DNA of 64,000 nt from assembly GCA_050633285.1 (NCBI GenBank), contig JBOEGG010000005.1, positions 186,001 to 250,000 on the forward strand, written 5' to 3'. The notes below the pieces were generated by a model, which made no database searches, had not been told where the DNA came from, and worked only from the letters and a program-made list of their open reading frames with translations. Positions 35,955 through 44,615 of the stretch are shown here, piece after piece (the first letter of the stretch is position 1; every line of letters begins with the position of its first letter). The stretch is from UBA1672 sp050633285. GTDB taxonomy: Bacteria > Pseudomonadota > Alphaproteobacteria > Micavibrionales > Micavibrionaceae. Both the position numbers and the translations under genes were made by a program.

Positions 35955-36747
35955 TTATGCTACCTTTCAGGTATAGGGATGATTGTCCTGTTATTTCTAT
36001 ACGATCTGTATTGAGTGCGCATAGAAGGTGACCGCCTCTGGTAGATGCTTGATAGGCATTTAAAGTTTTTTTATTCAATATATTCGACCAATAGGGTGTT
36101 AAAATACAATGTGCAGAGCCTGTAACCGGGTCTTCATCTATGCCGAACTGTGGGCAGAAAAAACGTGAAACAAAATCAATTTTTGGGTCTTGGGATGGTG
36201 CGGTTATGATGAGAGCATCTATCTCTTCGATGTTCTTTAATGCCCTGAAATCGGGTTTGATTGATTTTATTTGTTTCTCATCTTTAAATACAGCCATCCA
36301 GTATTTTCCGCGATGAAGTGAGGCGGGGGCTGCGCCTAGTGCTTTATTTAACTGCTCATATGGGTTTTCTGGTGTGGTATGCCATGCAGGGAAATTCATT
36401 TTCAGGCTGTTTTTTTCTGCTCGTTCTATGTGTAGAGAACCGGAACGTGATGTAAAGCTTACTTTATTCTTACTCTGCTCTAATTCATTTAGGACAACAT
36501 GTGCGGCGGCTAGGGTCGCATGGCCGCATAAGTCTACTTCTACTGCGGGGGTGAACCAGCGAAGCTCATAATCTGCATCGTTTTTAGTGGTGGGGACAAA
36601 GAAGGCTGTTTCAGACAGGTTATTTTCTGCGGCAATATTTTGAAGTGTTGCATCAGGAAGCCAAGTGTCGAGCGGGCATACTGCGGCAGGGTTTCCGCCA
36701 AACACTTTATCTGTGAAAGCATCTATCTGATATAAATTTATAGCCAT
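35947..36747 (-). CDS. PhzF-family isomerase
   Basis: The 266-residue protein has the PhzF fold signature: QIDAFTDKVFGGNPAAVCPL at the N-terminus, NLSETAFF carrying the catalytic Glu, a DLCGHATLAAAHV segment and a C-terminal DPVTGSAHC. PhzF proteins are epimerases or isomerases related to diaminopimelate epimerase; outside phenazine producers the substrate is unknown. It is the first gene of a two-gene unit with the GH13 enzyme. Its ribosome site and start codon lie inside a large inverted repeat (36739-36803). Confidence 0.9.
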   Translation of the reverse strand: MAINLYQIDAFTDKVFGGNPAAVCPLDTWLPDATLQNIAAENNLSETAFFVPTTKNDADYELRWFTPAVEVDLCGHATLAAAHVVLNELEQSKNKVSFTSRSGSLHIERAEKNSLKMNFPAWHTTPENPYEQLNKALGAAPASLHRGKYWMAVFKDEKQIKSIKPDFRALKNIEEIDALIITAPSQDPKIDFVSRFFCPQFGIDEDPVTGSAHCILTPYWSNILNKKTLNAYQASTRGGHLLCALNTDRIEITGQSSLYLKGSINV

Positions 36748-36803
36748 TTAACTGATCCTTTTGCGTGCATTACGGCTTAAAAGGATATCGTTAAATGGCT
36801 ATA
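36739..36803 (-). promoter_or_regulatory. Leader hairpin enclosing the phzF ribosome site and start codon
   Basis: Two 14-bp arms (36739-36752 and 36790-36803) are exact inverted copies. Inside them an 8-bp inner pair (36755-36762 and 36779-36786) is separated by small bulges and a 16-nt loop. On the minus-strand mRNA the inner 3' arm contains AAAAGGAT, the Shine-Dalgarno, and the outer 3' arm contains the start ATG and next codons. The whole initiation region can therefore be buried in one stem of about 22 bp, expected to block translation unless melted or bound. Confidence 0.75.
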
Positions 36804-36836
36804 TAAAAAAGATAAATATATGTAGGGCGTGCAGAA

Positions 36837-37376
36837 TTACTCAGCCGCGCCGATTGTTAGTTTTTCGATTTTAGAAGGGTCTCTTGGTGGCTCACCAACA
36901 GAAACTTCGTCAATGTGTTCCATGCCTGATGTCACTTGACCAAATACTGTGTACTGACCAGTTAGGAAGCTACAGCCTGTATCTGTAAAGCAGATAAAGA
37001 ATTGTGAGTTTGCACTATCAGGGTTTTGTGAACGTGCCATACCTACAGTTCCGCGCTTGTATTTATACTGGCTGAACTCCGCAGGAACGTCAGGGTATTT
37101 GGATCCGCCGCGGCCTGTGCCTGTTGGGTCACCTGTTTGTGCCATAAATCCGGAGATAACACGGTGGAATACGATACCATCGTAGAAACCTTCTGCGGCT
37201 AATGTTTTGATGCGCTCAACATGTTTAGGAGCGATGTCAGGTAAAAGTTCGATAACAACAGTCCCGCCTGTTGATACTTCCATTTGAAGTGTGTTAGCAG
37301 GATCTGCAGCTTGGCTTTCTGTGGCTGTAGACATGATGAGAAGACCTCCGAGTGTGAGCATTAATTTTTTTAACAT
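36837..37376 (-). CDS. Cyclophilin-type peptidyl-prolyl isomerase, exported
   Basis: The start is ATG 37376 (AGAGGATT ribosome site), giving 179 residues; the longer in-frame start at 37442 lacks one. A signal peptide of about 23 residues ends ESQA-AD, so it acts in the periplasm. The cyclophilin core is intact: FHRVISGFMAQTGDPTGTGRGG and SQFFICF, with active-site Arg and Phe present. It catalyses proline isomerisation during folding of exported proteins. Confidence 0.9.
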   Translation of the reverse strand: MLKKLMLTLGGLLIMSTATESQAADPANTLQMEVSTGGTVVIELLPDIAPKHVERIKTLAAEGFYDGIVFHRVISGFMAQTGDPTGTGRGGSKYPDVPAEFSQYKYKRGTVGMARSQNPDSANSQFFICFTDTGCSFLTGQYTVFGQVTSGMEHIDEVSVGEPPRDPSKIEKLTIGAAE

Positions 37377-37469
37377 AGTAAATCCTCTAAAACGAGTTAG
37401 GGTTAGCCTAATAGTCGTGACATACAGAGCATTGAATTGCAAGTATCCCGGTATGATTATTTTGGTGAT

Positions 37470-37760
37470 TTAAACAGGTTCTTGTGTCTTGATCTTTTCC
37501 TGATGAGCAGGGGATGTTTCGGTTATTTCATTAACCTTATCAGATATTTCGCGAACGGTTTGTGCGCTCTTATTATGTTGGATTACAAAATCTTCCATCA
37601 TATCAAGACATTTTCCGCAATTTGATGGAGTGCCGCCAGAGCAGCATTGGTAGAAGTTCTCTACACCGTTTTCATCTGTTGGTACGGGTTGTCCTGCACG
37701 TTCATTCAGGTGCTGTTTTATTTCTTTATCCGTGATTTGGTTGCATATACAGACATACAT
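37470..37760 (-). CDS. bfd: Bacterioferritin-associated ferredoxin
   Basis: From ATG 37760 the protein has 96 residues. The first 62 carry MYVCICNQITDKEI and later CCSGGTPSNCGKC, the four Cys of the [2Fe-2S] Bfd fold. Bfd reduces ferric iron in bacterioferritin to release it. The C-terminal 30 residues are an extra charged tail. A Fur-like box (37799-37813) is 38 bp upstream, as expected for an iron-starvation gene. bfr itself lies 0.7 kb away on the same strand. Confidence 0.9.
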   Translation of the reverse strand: MYVCICNQITDKEIKQHLNERAGQPVPTDENGVENFYQCCSGGTPSNCGKCLDMMEDFVIQHNKSAQTVREISDKVNEITETSPAHQEKIKTQEPV

Positions 37761-37798
37761 TGCTTTGAACTTTTGCTTTCCTGATTCGCAGTTACTAA

Positions 37799-37813
37799 TG
37801 AGAATTATTATCA
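37799..37813. promoter_or_regulatory. Fur box upstream of bfd
   Basis: TGAGAAT-T-ATTATCA fits the 7-1-7 Fur consensus with six of seven arm bases paired. It is 38 bp before bfd and 106 bp before the divergent thioredoxin-like gene. Confidence 0.7.
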
Positions 37814-37826
37814 TTAACGATTGGTG

Positions 37827-37845
37827 AATGCAAGTCATTCTCATT
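37827..37845. promoter_or_regulatory. Second Fur-like box
   Basis: AATGCAAGTCATTCTCATT has a perfect right half (ATTCTCATT) and a weaker left half. It lies nearer to the divergent thioredoxin-like gene (74 bp upstream of its start) and may be its operator. Confidence 0.55.
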
Positions 37846-37919
37846 TGCCTTGCGTGGATTTTTGTATGAATAACGTTTTCAAGCTGTTATTTTCAGATCA
37901 GAAAATATTTGGAGTGAGT

Positions 37920-38411
37920 ATGTTTACACGTAGTATTGCCGTTTTGTTCTTTGTCTGCCTTGTGTGTTCTTCGTTTACGGTTTATGCCGCAGGTAATGGC
38001 GGGAAGACTAAAATTTATACGCTTCCCCCTGAAAAAATTCTTCAGTATGTGAAAGGTAAGAGTGGGCAAAAAAAGATTCTTTATATTTACACATCATGGT
38101 GTCCATATTGCGTAAAGAAAATGCCGGGCATTATGAATTTGGAACGTACGCAAAAAGGTTCTGTTATTGCCATTTCGGTTGATGAAAATTATGCGAATTA
38201 TGGGCGATATGCAAAAAAGTTGAAAGAACCGCCATTTCCTTTGATTTTGAATAAAGGATCGGAAAGTGTTTTGAAGAAGAAGCTTAAAAATTATGTTGTT
38301 AAGCCATGGACAGGTTATCCAACAATTGTTTTTTTGGATGAAGATAATAAACCCGTAGGGCAGGGAAATTATTCTGTTGATGAGGCTGCTGCGTTTTTGT
38401 TTTCCAAATAA
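37920..38411 (+). CDS. Exported thioredoxin-like protein
   Basis: ATG 37920 has GGAG at 37911-37914. The 163-residue product has a signal peptide (to YAAG) and a thioredoxin fold with the redox motif WCPYC near residue 60 and a cis-Pro in GYPTIVF. WCPYC is not the standard TlpA (WCxPC) or DsbA pair, so the substrate is open; periplasmic thiol-disulfide exchange is expected. It shares the intergenic Fur boxes with bfd. Confidence 0.8.
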   Translation: MFTRSIAVLFFVCLVCSSFTVYAAGNGGKTKIYTLPPEKILQYVKGKSGQKKILYIYTSWCPYCVKKMPGIMNLERTQKGSVIAISVDENYANYGRYAKKLKEPPFPLILNKGSESVLKKKLKNYVVKPWTGYPTIVFLDEDNKPVGQGNYSVDEAAAFLFSK

Positions 38412-38438
38412 AAAAAGAAGGCCAAGTTTAGGCCTTCT
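38411..38438 (-). terminator. Terminator after bfr (bidirectional)
   Basis: AGAAGGCC (38416-38423) and GGCCTTCT (38431-38438) form a perfect stem. The A-run at 38411-38416 is the U-run for the minus-strand bfr transcript. Confidence 0.85.
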
Positions 38439-38466
38439 TCTGATATTTCTATTTTTTTAAAGCGTT

Positions 38467-38955
38467 TTATGCTTCTGCATCTAGTGCACTTTCAGAATTA
38501 ATCTGGATATAGTTTTGTACGCCCATATTTTTGATCATCTGTAATTGTGTTTCAAGATAATCAATATGGCCTTCTTCATCAGATAAGATTTTTGCAAAAA
38601 GATCGCGCGTTACGTAATCTTTTACTTCCTCTGCGTAGGAAACTGCTTCGCGATAATGACCTGCACCATCGACTTCTAATTTCATATCGCATTCCATGAT
38701 TTCTTTTACATCTTGACCGATGTAGAGCTTACCGAGTTCTTGTAGATTTGGTAGACCTTCAAGAAAGAGGATACGTTTGATAAGGTCATCTGCGTGTCTC
38801 ATCTCTTCGATAGACTCGTTGTACTCATGCTTTGCGAGCTTTGTAATGCCCCAATCTTCTAACATGCGTGCATGTAGGAAGTACTGGTTTACAGCAGTAA
38901 GCTCTTTTTTTAATGCTTCGTTCAAAAGCTCAATAATTTTTTTGTCGCCTTTCAT
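38467..38955 (-). CDS. bfr: Bacterioferritin
   Basis: The 162-residue iron-storage protein has the ferroxidase ligands E18, E51, H54, E94, E127 and H130, and M52 for haem binding, all in register. Twenty-four subunits form the storage shell, and the Bfd product at 37470-37760 releases the iron. GGAGAGCG precedes ATG 38955. It follows purB by 16 bp and shares its transcript. Confidence 0.95.
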   Translation of the reverse strand: MKGDKKIIELLNEALKKELTAVNQYFLHARMLEDWGITKLAKHEYNESIEEMRHADDLIKRILFLEGLPNLQELGKLYIGQDVKEIMECDMKLEVDGAGHYREAVSYAEEVKDYVTRDLFAKILSDEEGHIDYLETQLQMIKNMGVQNYIQINSESALDAEA

Positions 38956-38971
38956 GACGCTCTCCTTCGGG

Positions 38972-40285
38972 TTAGTCGGTTAGGGCACGATCAAGGATCG
39001 CGGGAATATTCTTTATATATGCATTGTAGCTAAAGATAGCATCTAAAGCATTTCTGTCAAGTTTTTCAGTGACTTGCGGATCGTTCTCAATTGCACCGCG
39101 GAGAGTGAGTGTGCCTTTACCGCTTGAACGGTCTGCCCATACTTCCATCGCGTTGCGCTGTACAATGCGGTATGCATCTTCGCGTGAGATCCCGGCTTGT
39201 GTCAGGGCCAGCATTGTGCGTTGTGAGAATACCAAGCCACCAGTCATTTCCAGATTATGCATCATACGATCCGGGTAGACGAGGAGCTTGTCAATAATAC
39301 CTGCAAGGCGGTTCAGTGCGTAATCCGCAGAAATTAAAGCATCCGGTAGAATTGTACGTTCAACGGAAGAGTGCGATATATCACGTTCATGCCATAGGGC
39401 AACATTCTCAAGTGCAGGGATAACGGCGGAGCGGATAATGCGCGCTTGACCTGTCATGTTTTCTGTACCGATTGGGTTACGTTTGTGCGGCATAGCCGAG
39501 GAGCCTTTTTGCAAAGGATCGAAATATTCTTCTGCTTCGCGGACTTCGGTACGTTGTAGGTGGCGCACTTCTACCGCTAGATTTTCGATAGAGCTTGCGA
39601 CAACACCAAGTGTTGCAAAGAACATTGCGTGGCGGTCACGTGGGATAACTTGTGTTGCGACGGTTTCCGGCTTTAGTCCAAGTTTCTCTGCGACGTGCGC
39701 TTCGATTGATGGCTCTGCGGTTGCGTATGTGCCCACTGCGCCTGAAATTGTGATTGTAGAGACTTCTTCTTTTGCAGCGATCATGCGATCACGTGCACGT
39801 TTGAAGGCAGCATAATGACCGGCAAGCTTTAGGCCGAATGTTGTTGGCTCACCGTGAATACCGTGAGAACGACCGATGCAAAGTGTTTCTTTGTGCTCCA
39901 GACTACGTTTTTTTAGTGCTGCCATAAGCTTTTCAATATCTGCGATAATAAGGTCAGCAGCTTGTGTCAGCATAACGGCGAAGGATGTATCAATGACATC
40001 GGATGAGGTCATGCCTTGGTGTACGTAACGGCTATCTTCACCGACATATTCGGCAACGGATGTCAGGAATGCGATAACATCGTGTTTTACTTCTGCTTCA
40101 ATTTCGTTGATACGATCAACATCATAGTTTCCTTTTTCACGCAATGTCTTGGCTGCGCTTTCAGGTACAGTGCCTAGCTCCGCCATTTTTTCAAGGGCAA
40201 GAGTCTCAACCTCTAGCCAAATGCGGAATCTGTTGTCTTGTTCAAAGATGTCTGCCATTTCGGGGCGGGAGTAACGTGGTATCAT
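38972..40285 (-). CDS. purB: Adenylosuccinate lyase
   Basis: The 437-residue enzyme acts twice in purine synthesis, releasing fumarate from SAICAR and adenylosuccinate. The fumarase-superfamily signature is SSAMPHKRNPIGTEN in pattern, near residue 265, with RSHGIHGEPTTFG upstream. Length is normal. It is followed at 16 bp by bfr. Confidence 0.95.
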   Translation of the reverse strand: MIPRYSRPEMADIFEQDNRFRIWLEVETLALEKMAELGTVPESAAKTLREKGNYDVDRINEIEAEVKHDVIAFLTSVAEYVGEDSRYVHQGMTSSDVIDTSFAVMLTQAADLIIADIEKLMAALKKRSLEHKETLCIGRSHGIHGEPTTFGLKLAGHYAAFKRARDRMIAAKEEVSTITISGAVGTYATAEPSIEAHVAEKLGLKPETVATQVIPRDRHAMFFATLGVVASSIENLAVEVRHLQRTEVREAEEYFDPLQKGSSAMPHKRNPIGTENMTGQARIIRSAVIPALENVALWHERDISHSSVERTILPDALISADYALNRLAGIIDKLLVYPDRMMHNLEMTGGLVFSQRTMLALTQAGISREDAYRIVQRNAMEVWADRSSGKGTLTLRGAIENDPQVTEKLDRNALDAIFSYNAYIKNIPAILDRALTD

Positions 40286-40389
40286 TTTTATCTTTCCAAC
40301 TTATTTTTTGTTACGCATCTTGGTACGTAGTTTTATCCATACTTTACCAGTGTAAAGAGGTGTATGGTCGCGTATTTTTCGCCCAGAAC

Positions 40390-41046
40390 CTATTCCATTT
40401 TATCCCAGTTTGCAAGGATGTCTTCGAGTGGCTTTATTTCATCTTCGGTGAAAGTTTTTGATTTTAGGCGTTTGTCTGTATTGCCTTTGCCGTTTGATAG
40501 GAAATTGGCGAGTTTTATGATTGCGGGGATGAGGATTAGGGCAACGCCAAGCCAAAATGTTTTTTTCATGCCGAGTACTTGTAAAATTGGGAACATGAGC
40601 CAGCCACCGAGCCCTAAGAAAACCAGAGCCATGATGAGGGGGGTTTTACTGTCCGCACGGTAAACATCATCATAGTCTTTGCGTAGGCAAACGAGGAGGG
40701 GGATGTTGTCACCTGTTTTGTAGGGGATGTTTTTGTCTATACCATCACTGCTTAGTTCGCGGTGCTGTGTGCCGTCGGGGCGGGTATAGTCGACAACAAG
40801 ATAACGATCGTTTTTTATTTTTTCGATTTCTTTGCCGTCACGGATTTTCTTTTTGATACGGGTTCTGTGTATGCCGCCAACAATCGTACCGGTAATGCGG
40901 TGCCCTGTTATTTTTGAATGGAGAATCACAAATGTGATGAAGGTGCCAATTAGAAAGAAAATGAGACCAATGACAAACCAGATTGAAAATTGACTATTAA
41001 AGAAACCTTGAACCAGTCCAAATGCGAAATCAGTTGTATTATCCAT
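40390..41046 (-). CDS. DUF3592-like membrane protein
   Basis: The 218-residue protein has one N-terminal membrane helix and two C-terminal ones around a beta-rich domain of about 80 residues (ITGTIVGGIHRTRI, YLVVDYTRPDGTQHREL). This topology and sequence fit the DUF3592 family, whose function is unknown. It follows the L,D-transpeptidase gene by 23 bp. Confidence 0.65.
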   Translation of the reverse strand: MDNTTDFAFGLVQGFFNSQFSIWFVIGLIFFLIGTFITFVILHSKITGHRITGTIVGGIHRTRIKKKIRDGKEIEKIKNDRYLVVDYTRPDGTQHRELSSDGIDKNIPYKTGDNIPLLVCLRKDYDDVYRADSKTPLIMALVFLGLGGWLMFPILQVLGMKKTFWLGVALILIPAIIKLANFLSNGKGNTDKRLKSKTFTEDEIKPLEDILANWDKME

Positions 41047-41069
41047 TTTGAGCCTCGTCTTGTTTATGA

Positions 41070-41873
41070 TTAATAATATTGTCCTTGGTTGAATACATAA
41101 CGGCCGGCTTGAACAGATGTATGTGGCGGGCGTTTATTTGTTTCGAAATAATCATACCCTTCTTTTAGATTTCTCCAAAATGGCTGCCAACGTGATAGGG
41201 CGCGCATTTGTAAGTTTTCGTTTGTCATGCGAAAGGGGTAGATGTGAATGGGAATGGATTTGCGTCCGTATTTGAAGTTTTGCTCTACGATTAGGTAAAT
41301 TTCACCAATGACGGCGTCTGTCATTGCAAGGCAGCCCTCAGATATGCAATTCCCGTGGATCATGAGGTGTGATCCCGTACGTTTGTGGGATTTATCGTAG
41401 GCGTTGGGGTAGCCAATATTGAATGAGAGGAAATATTTACTGTTTGGGTTTAAGCGGTCCTTCGTGACGCTATAGAAGCCTTCGGGAGTTTGTAGGTCAC
41501 CTTCTTTTAATTTGGGGCCTAGTGCGCCTGATTTACTGCAAATGTTATAAGATTTAAATAGTTCATATTGATTGCCGTAGGAGCTTTTCACCCAAAGTTC
41601 CAATTTCATTTCATCTTTGAATGCACGGATGAGCATCGGGTTATCCATGCTTAAGCCCTTTAATACCATTTCAGTACGTAAGACCGAGAAGTTCTTATTA
41701 CGGATATGCTCGAGTTGTTTATTAACTGTTGTGTGGTTTTGTTGTTTTTGCGTTGGTGGTGGGCCTGCGCGGTGGCTTTGTGGTGTGCAGCCTGAGGAGA
41801 AAAAGAGTACGAAGGTAAGTCCAAGCATGAGAATAAGAGGCGGGAGGAAATACATATTAGATAAGCCCCTCAT
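41070..41873 (-). CDS. L,D-transpeptidase (YkuD/YafK-like) lipoprotein
   Basis: The catalytic segment HLMIHGNCISEGCLAMTD (Cys in SEGCLAM) is the YkuD signature of the YafK-like group. These enzymes handle 3-3 cross-links or lipoprotein attachment in peptidoglycan. The N-terminus ends in the lipobox SSGC, so it is a predicted lipoprotein. I use ATG 41873, which keeps a basic residue in the signal. ATG 41855, one base after the radC stop and preceded by GAGGGG, is an alternative. Confidence 0.8.
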   Translation of the reverse strand: MRGLSNMYFLPPLILMLGLTFVLFFSSGCTPQSHRAGPPPTQKQQNHTTVNKQLEHIRNKNFSVLRTEMVLKGLSMDNPMLIRAFKDEMKLELWVKSSYGNQYELFKSYNICSKSGALGPKLKEGDLQTPEGFYSVTKDRLNPNSKYFLSFNIGYPNAYDKSHKRTGSHLMIHGNCISEGCLAMTDAVIGEIYLIVEQNFKYGRKSIPIHIYPFRMTNENLQMRALSRWQPFWRNLKEGYDYFETNKRPPHTSVQAGRYVFNQGQYY

Positions 41874-42549
41874 TTCTGAATGATGTGTATCCATTGCGTG
41901 CGATAATGACATGGTCATGAATTTTTATATTAAATGGTTTTGCTGCTTCAATGATGGCGTTGGTCATATTGATATCTGCTTGTGATGGTTTTGGATCTCC
42001 GCTTGGGTGATTATGCATTAAAATGATTGCAGTTGCGCCAAGTTCTAAGCTGCGCTTCATAATTTCGCGTGGATAAGCGGGGGTGTGGTCAACAGTTCCT
42101 GATCCTTGTATTTCATCGGCGATCAATTCGTTTTTCTTATTCATGAACAGGATACGGAAATGTTCTTTTTTCTCATGTGCCATTGTCATATGGCAATAAT
42201 CCATCAGGCGTGTCCAGTTATTCAAAATTGGCTTTTGCATGAGTTCTTGTTTTATCATGCGTTCTGATATTGCGGTTACGGTTTTTAGTGCCGTTGCGAT
42301 ATTTTCACTAATGCCATCTACTTTCATGAGGTCATGATGTGATGCACTCATAAGTTCGGGGAGTGAGCCAAAATGTGCTAGTAAATCCTTGGCAAGTGGT
42401 TTTACATCGCGGCGCGGGATGGCCATAAAAAGCAGGAGTTCCAATAACTCGTAATCTTGAAGTGCGTCGGCACCACTCTGTACGAAACGCGTACGTAATC
42501 GTGACCTGTGGCCAGTGTAATGTGGTTTTTTTTCTTTTGTTTGTGACAT
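41857..42549 (-). CDS. radC: RadC-family JAB-domain protein
   Basis: The 230-residue protein has an N-terminal helix-hairpin-helix part (KVDGISENIATAL) and a JAB/MPN domain with MHNHPSGDPKPSQAD, the zinc-binding signature of RadC proteins. A role in DNA repair is traditional but poorly supported. The stop overlaps the start of the transpeptidase gene. A perfect Fur-like palindrome (42557-42571) lies 8 bp upstream of its ATG. Confidence 0.9.
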   Translation of the reverse strand: MSQTKEKKPHYTGHRSRLRTRFVQSGADALQDYELLELLLFMAIPRRDVKPLAKDLLAHFGSLPELMSASHHDLMKVDGISENIATALKTVTAISERMIKQELMQKPILNNWTRLMDYCHMTMAHEKKEHFRILFMNKKNELIADEIQGSGTVDHTPAYPREIMKRSLELGATAIILMHNHPSGDPKPSQADINMTNAIIEAAKPFNIKIHDHVIIARNGYTSFRNEGLI

Positions 42550-42556
42550 TATATTT

Positions 42557-42571
42557 TAATAATCATTATTA
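42557..42571. promoter_or_regulatory. Perfect Fur-like palindrome before radC
   Basis: TAATAAT-C-ATTATTA is a fully symmetric 7-1-7 site, 8 bp before the radC ATG. It is AT-only in its arms, so chance occurrence is possible. Confidence 0.4.
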
Positions 42572-42627
42572 CGCTCGCTCATACTATGAACAAGACAAGC
42601 TTGTTTGGCAATCATCTGAATGGTGAA

Positions 42628-44001
42628 TTATTGTTTCGTTTGTTTGTCAGGTATTACGAGGGGGACACCGTTGTATTTTTTTAAGATAGTTTTGATGTTT
42701 TTACCTATGAAAATTTGTGGGTTTGATGCGGGTGTTAAATTTTCACGCTTTTCTCGTTCCAGAACATGCGTTTTTGCGAGTTGAAAGGCTTTTTCAAGGT
42801 CTGTTGTCATTGATAGTGATTTTTTGAAGTATGCATCTGCAAAGTAGGTAAGGTCTGCATCATCGGAGCAGCCATATGATTGTTTGTTGTCTGCAGATGC
42901 GGTAATAATCATTGTATTTTCGTTTTCTAAATGCGGGATGAGCGCGCCACTATAGCAAGATGAAATAATGATAACTCTATGTTTTATTGTGGAGCTATCC
43001 AAAATTTCAGAGAGGCGCTCTCCATTGAGGTCTTGTAGCGAATGTCCACCACCTATGTTGACGGATAGTCCGCTTGTTTTTCCTCCATGACTGGTAAAGT
43101 AGAGTAAGAGGATATCTTCGTCTGGTTGGCTTATGCTTTCTATTTCAGTGATCGCTTTTTTTAAATTTGTTCCGTTCGCCATTGGTAAATCGAAGGCAGT
43201 AGCTTCATTGTTAATTAACTTTATGCGGTTTTTAATGGCGAGCTTTTTATCAAGGCGTTCATCAACATAATTCACTTCTTTCATAAAGACATCTTGGTGG
43301 GCATAACTGCCGAATGATATGGCGTATATATCTGTTTTCCCCTTTTTTGAGGGGCTTATGTTTTCGAAGGTTTTTTGCAATAGGGGGGCTTGCATTGTGA
43401 AAATTTCTTCATCAGTGAGTTTATCAAACTCAGATTGGACATATTCTGTTTCATCGTTACCGTTGTCGTAAAAGAATGTTGTCATATAAGTATGAGACAA
43501 CAGGATGTACATCGTGGTCGCAGCAAAACAGGATGCAAGAATTTTTCGTTCTATAATAATATAATGATGTAGAGTAATAATCCGAAAACCTATAAGAAAC
43601 GACCATATTGTTATCAGGTATATTGGTGCATCTTCTACCTTATTTACAAAAGACACAGGTGCTTCGAATGCCCATATGAAATTGAGGAAAAGTAATGGAA
43701 GTATGGCATTGTAGAATGGGATTACAAAGTGAAGTATCTTATTTTTGTTTTTTGTGATGATGCTTATCAGATAGCCAGATAACATAAGCATTGAAAATGT
43801 GGCAGCATGGAAATAGATACCCCATTCACTATATTTTGCTGATTGATCCGCTTGAATGTAGTTGAACGATATTTGCAGACCTAAAACGATGAATATAATG
43901 GCCCATAATGTGTCCCATGTAATCCGAAAGTCTTCTGCGTTACAGGGCATAAAGAATGCAATTTTTAAACCGGAAACAATGTTTTTTAAAATGGTATTCA
44001 T
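42628..44001 (-). CDS. Membrane-bound C13-type (caspase-like) cysteine peptidase
   Basis: From ATG 44001 (AAGGT ribosome site) the product has 457 residues. The first 180 form five or six membrane helices. The C-terminal domain is caspase/legumain-like: His305 in YFTSHGG and Cys349 in IISSCYSG are the catalytic pair of peptidase family C13. Bacterial members are uncharacterised. It follows a YcxB-like gene by 5 bp and map before that. Confidence 0.75.
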   Translation of the reverse strand: MNTILKNIVSGLKIAFFMPCNAEDFRITWDTLWAIIFIVLGLQISFNYIQADQSAKYSEWGIYFHAATFSMLMLSGYLISIITKNKNKILHFVIPFYNAILPLLFLNFIWAFEAPVSFVNKVEDAPIYLITIWSFLIGFRIITLHHYIIIERKILASCFAATTMYILLSHTYMTTFFYDNGNDETEYVQSEFDKLTDEEIFTMQAPLLQKTFENISPSKKGKTDIYAISFGSYAHQDVFMKEVNYVDERLDKKLAIKNRIKLINNEATAFDLPMANGTNLKKAITEIESISQPDEDILLLYFTSHGGKTSGLSVNIGGGHSLQDLNGERLSEILDSSTIKHRVIIISSCYSGALIPHLENENTMIITASADNKQSYGCSDDADLTYFADAYFKKSLSMTTDLEKAFQLAKTHVLEREKRENLTPASNPQIFIGKNIKTILKKYNGVPLVIPDKQTKQ

Positions 44002-44006
44002 ACTGT

Positions 44007-44612
44007 TTAACCTTTGGTGTCCCATGGTTTTTTTGTTATTTTATTGTTGCGCATAGACCAATATTTTTGTGCTTCTTCGTAGAAGGTTTGTGTATCCTCA
44101 TCATTCGCAAAAGATGATTTCGGGATAATGAAGGCATGACTTTTACTGATAAATAGGTAAATCGAGCGATCATCTTCTATTATTTTTGTGATGGCACGCC
44201 ATTGTGTTGTGTTCGTATTAAATTTACGCTGCTCTGTATATCCGTGGCGATTAATGCTTACTTTTTTTTGCTCAAAAATGAAGTTATTATCATCGTCCAC
44301 TTTGTTTTCTTTTCCCGCATATTTTAAAAAGAAACGATAAAAAGGAATAGATAATATGCATGCTAGGGTTATGGTGATTACACTTTGTAAGTCATTGTTC
44401 CAGGATATGAAATTTCCAACCATTGTGATGAGAGTTATTGATGTAAATAGGGATAATAAGAGGCTTGTGATGCAGATTATTGTTTGTCTGTGTATTATAT
44501 TTGAAACGAATAAGGCACAAAATTGGCCATAATCATCCTCAGTCAATTGTGCGTTAACTGTGTTCGTATCTTTAATATGAGCTTGGTTTTGTTCTGATAT
44601 ATTCTGATCCAT
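44007..44612 (-). CDS. YcxB-like membrane protein
   Basis: The 201-residue protein has two membrane helices (about residues 42-65 and 78-97) and a C-terminal PH-like domain with TTQWRAITKIIEDDRSIYLFI, matching the YcxB family (function unknown). It lies 3 bp after map and 5 bp before the C13 peptidase gene, so the three are translated from one mRNA and the two membrane proteins probably act together. Confidence 0.7.
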   Translation of the reverse strand: MDQNISEQNQAHIKDTNTVNAQLTEDDYGQFCALFVSNIIHRQTIICITSLLLSLFTSITLITMVGNFISWNNDLQSVITITLACILSIPFYRFFLKYAGKENKVDDDNNFIFEQKKVSINRHGYTEQRKFNTNTTQWRAITKIIEDDRSIYLFISKSHAFIIPKSSFANDEDTQTFYEEAQKYWSMRNNKITKKPWDTKG

Positions 44613-44615
44613 ATT

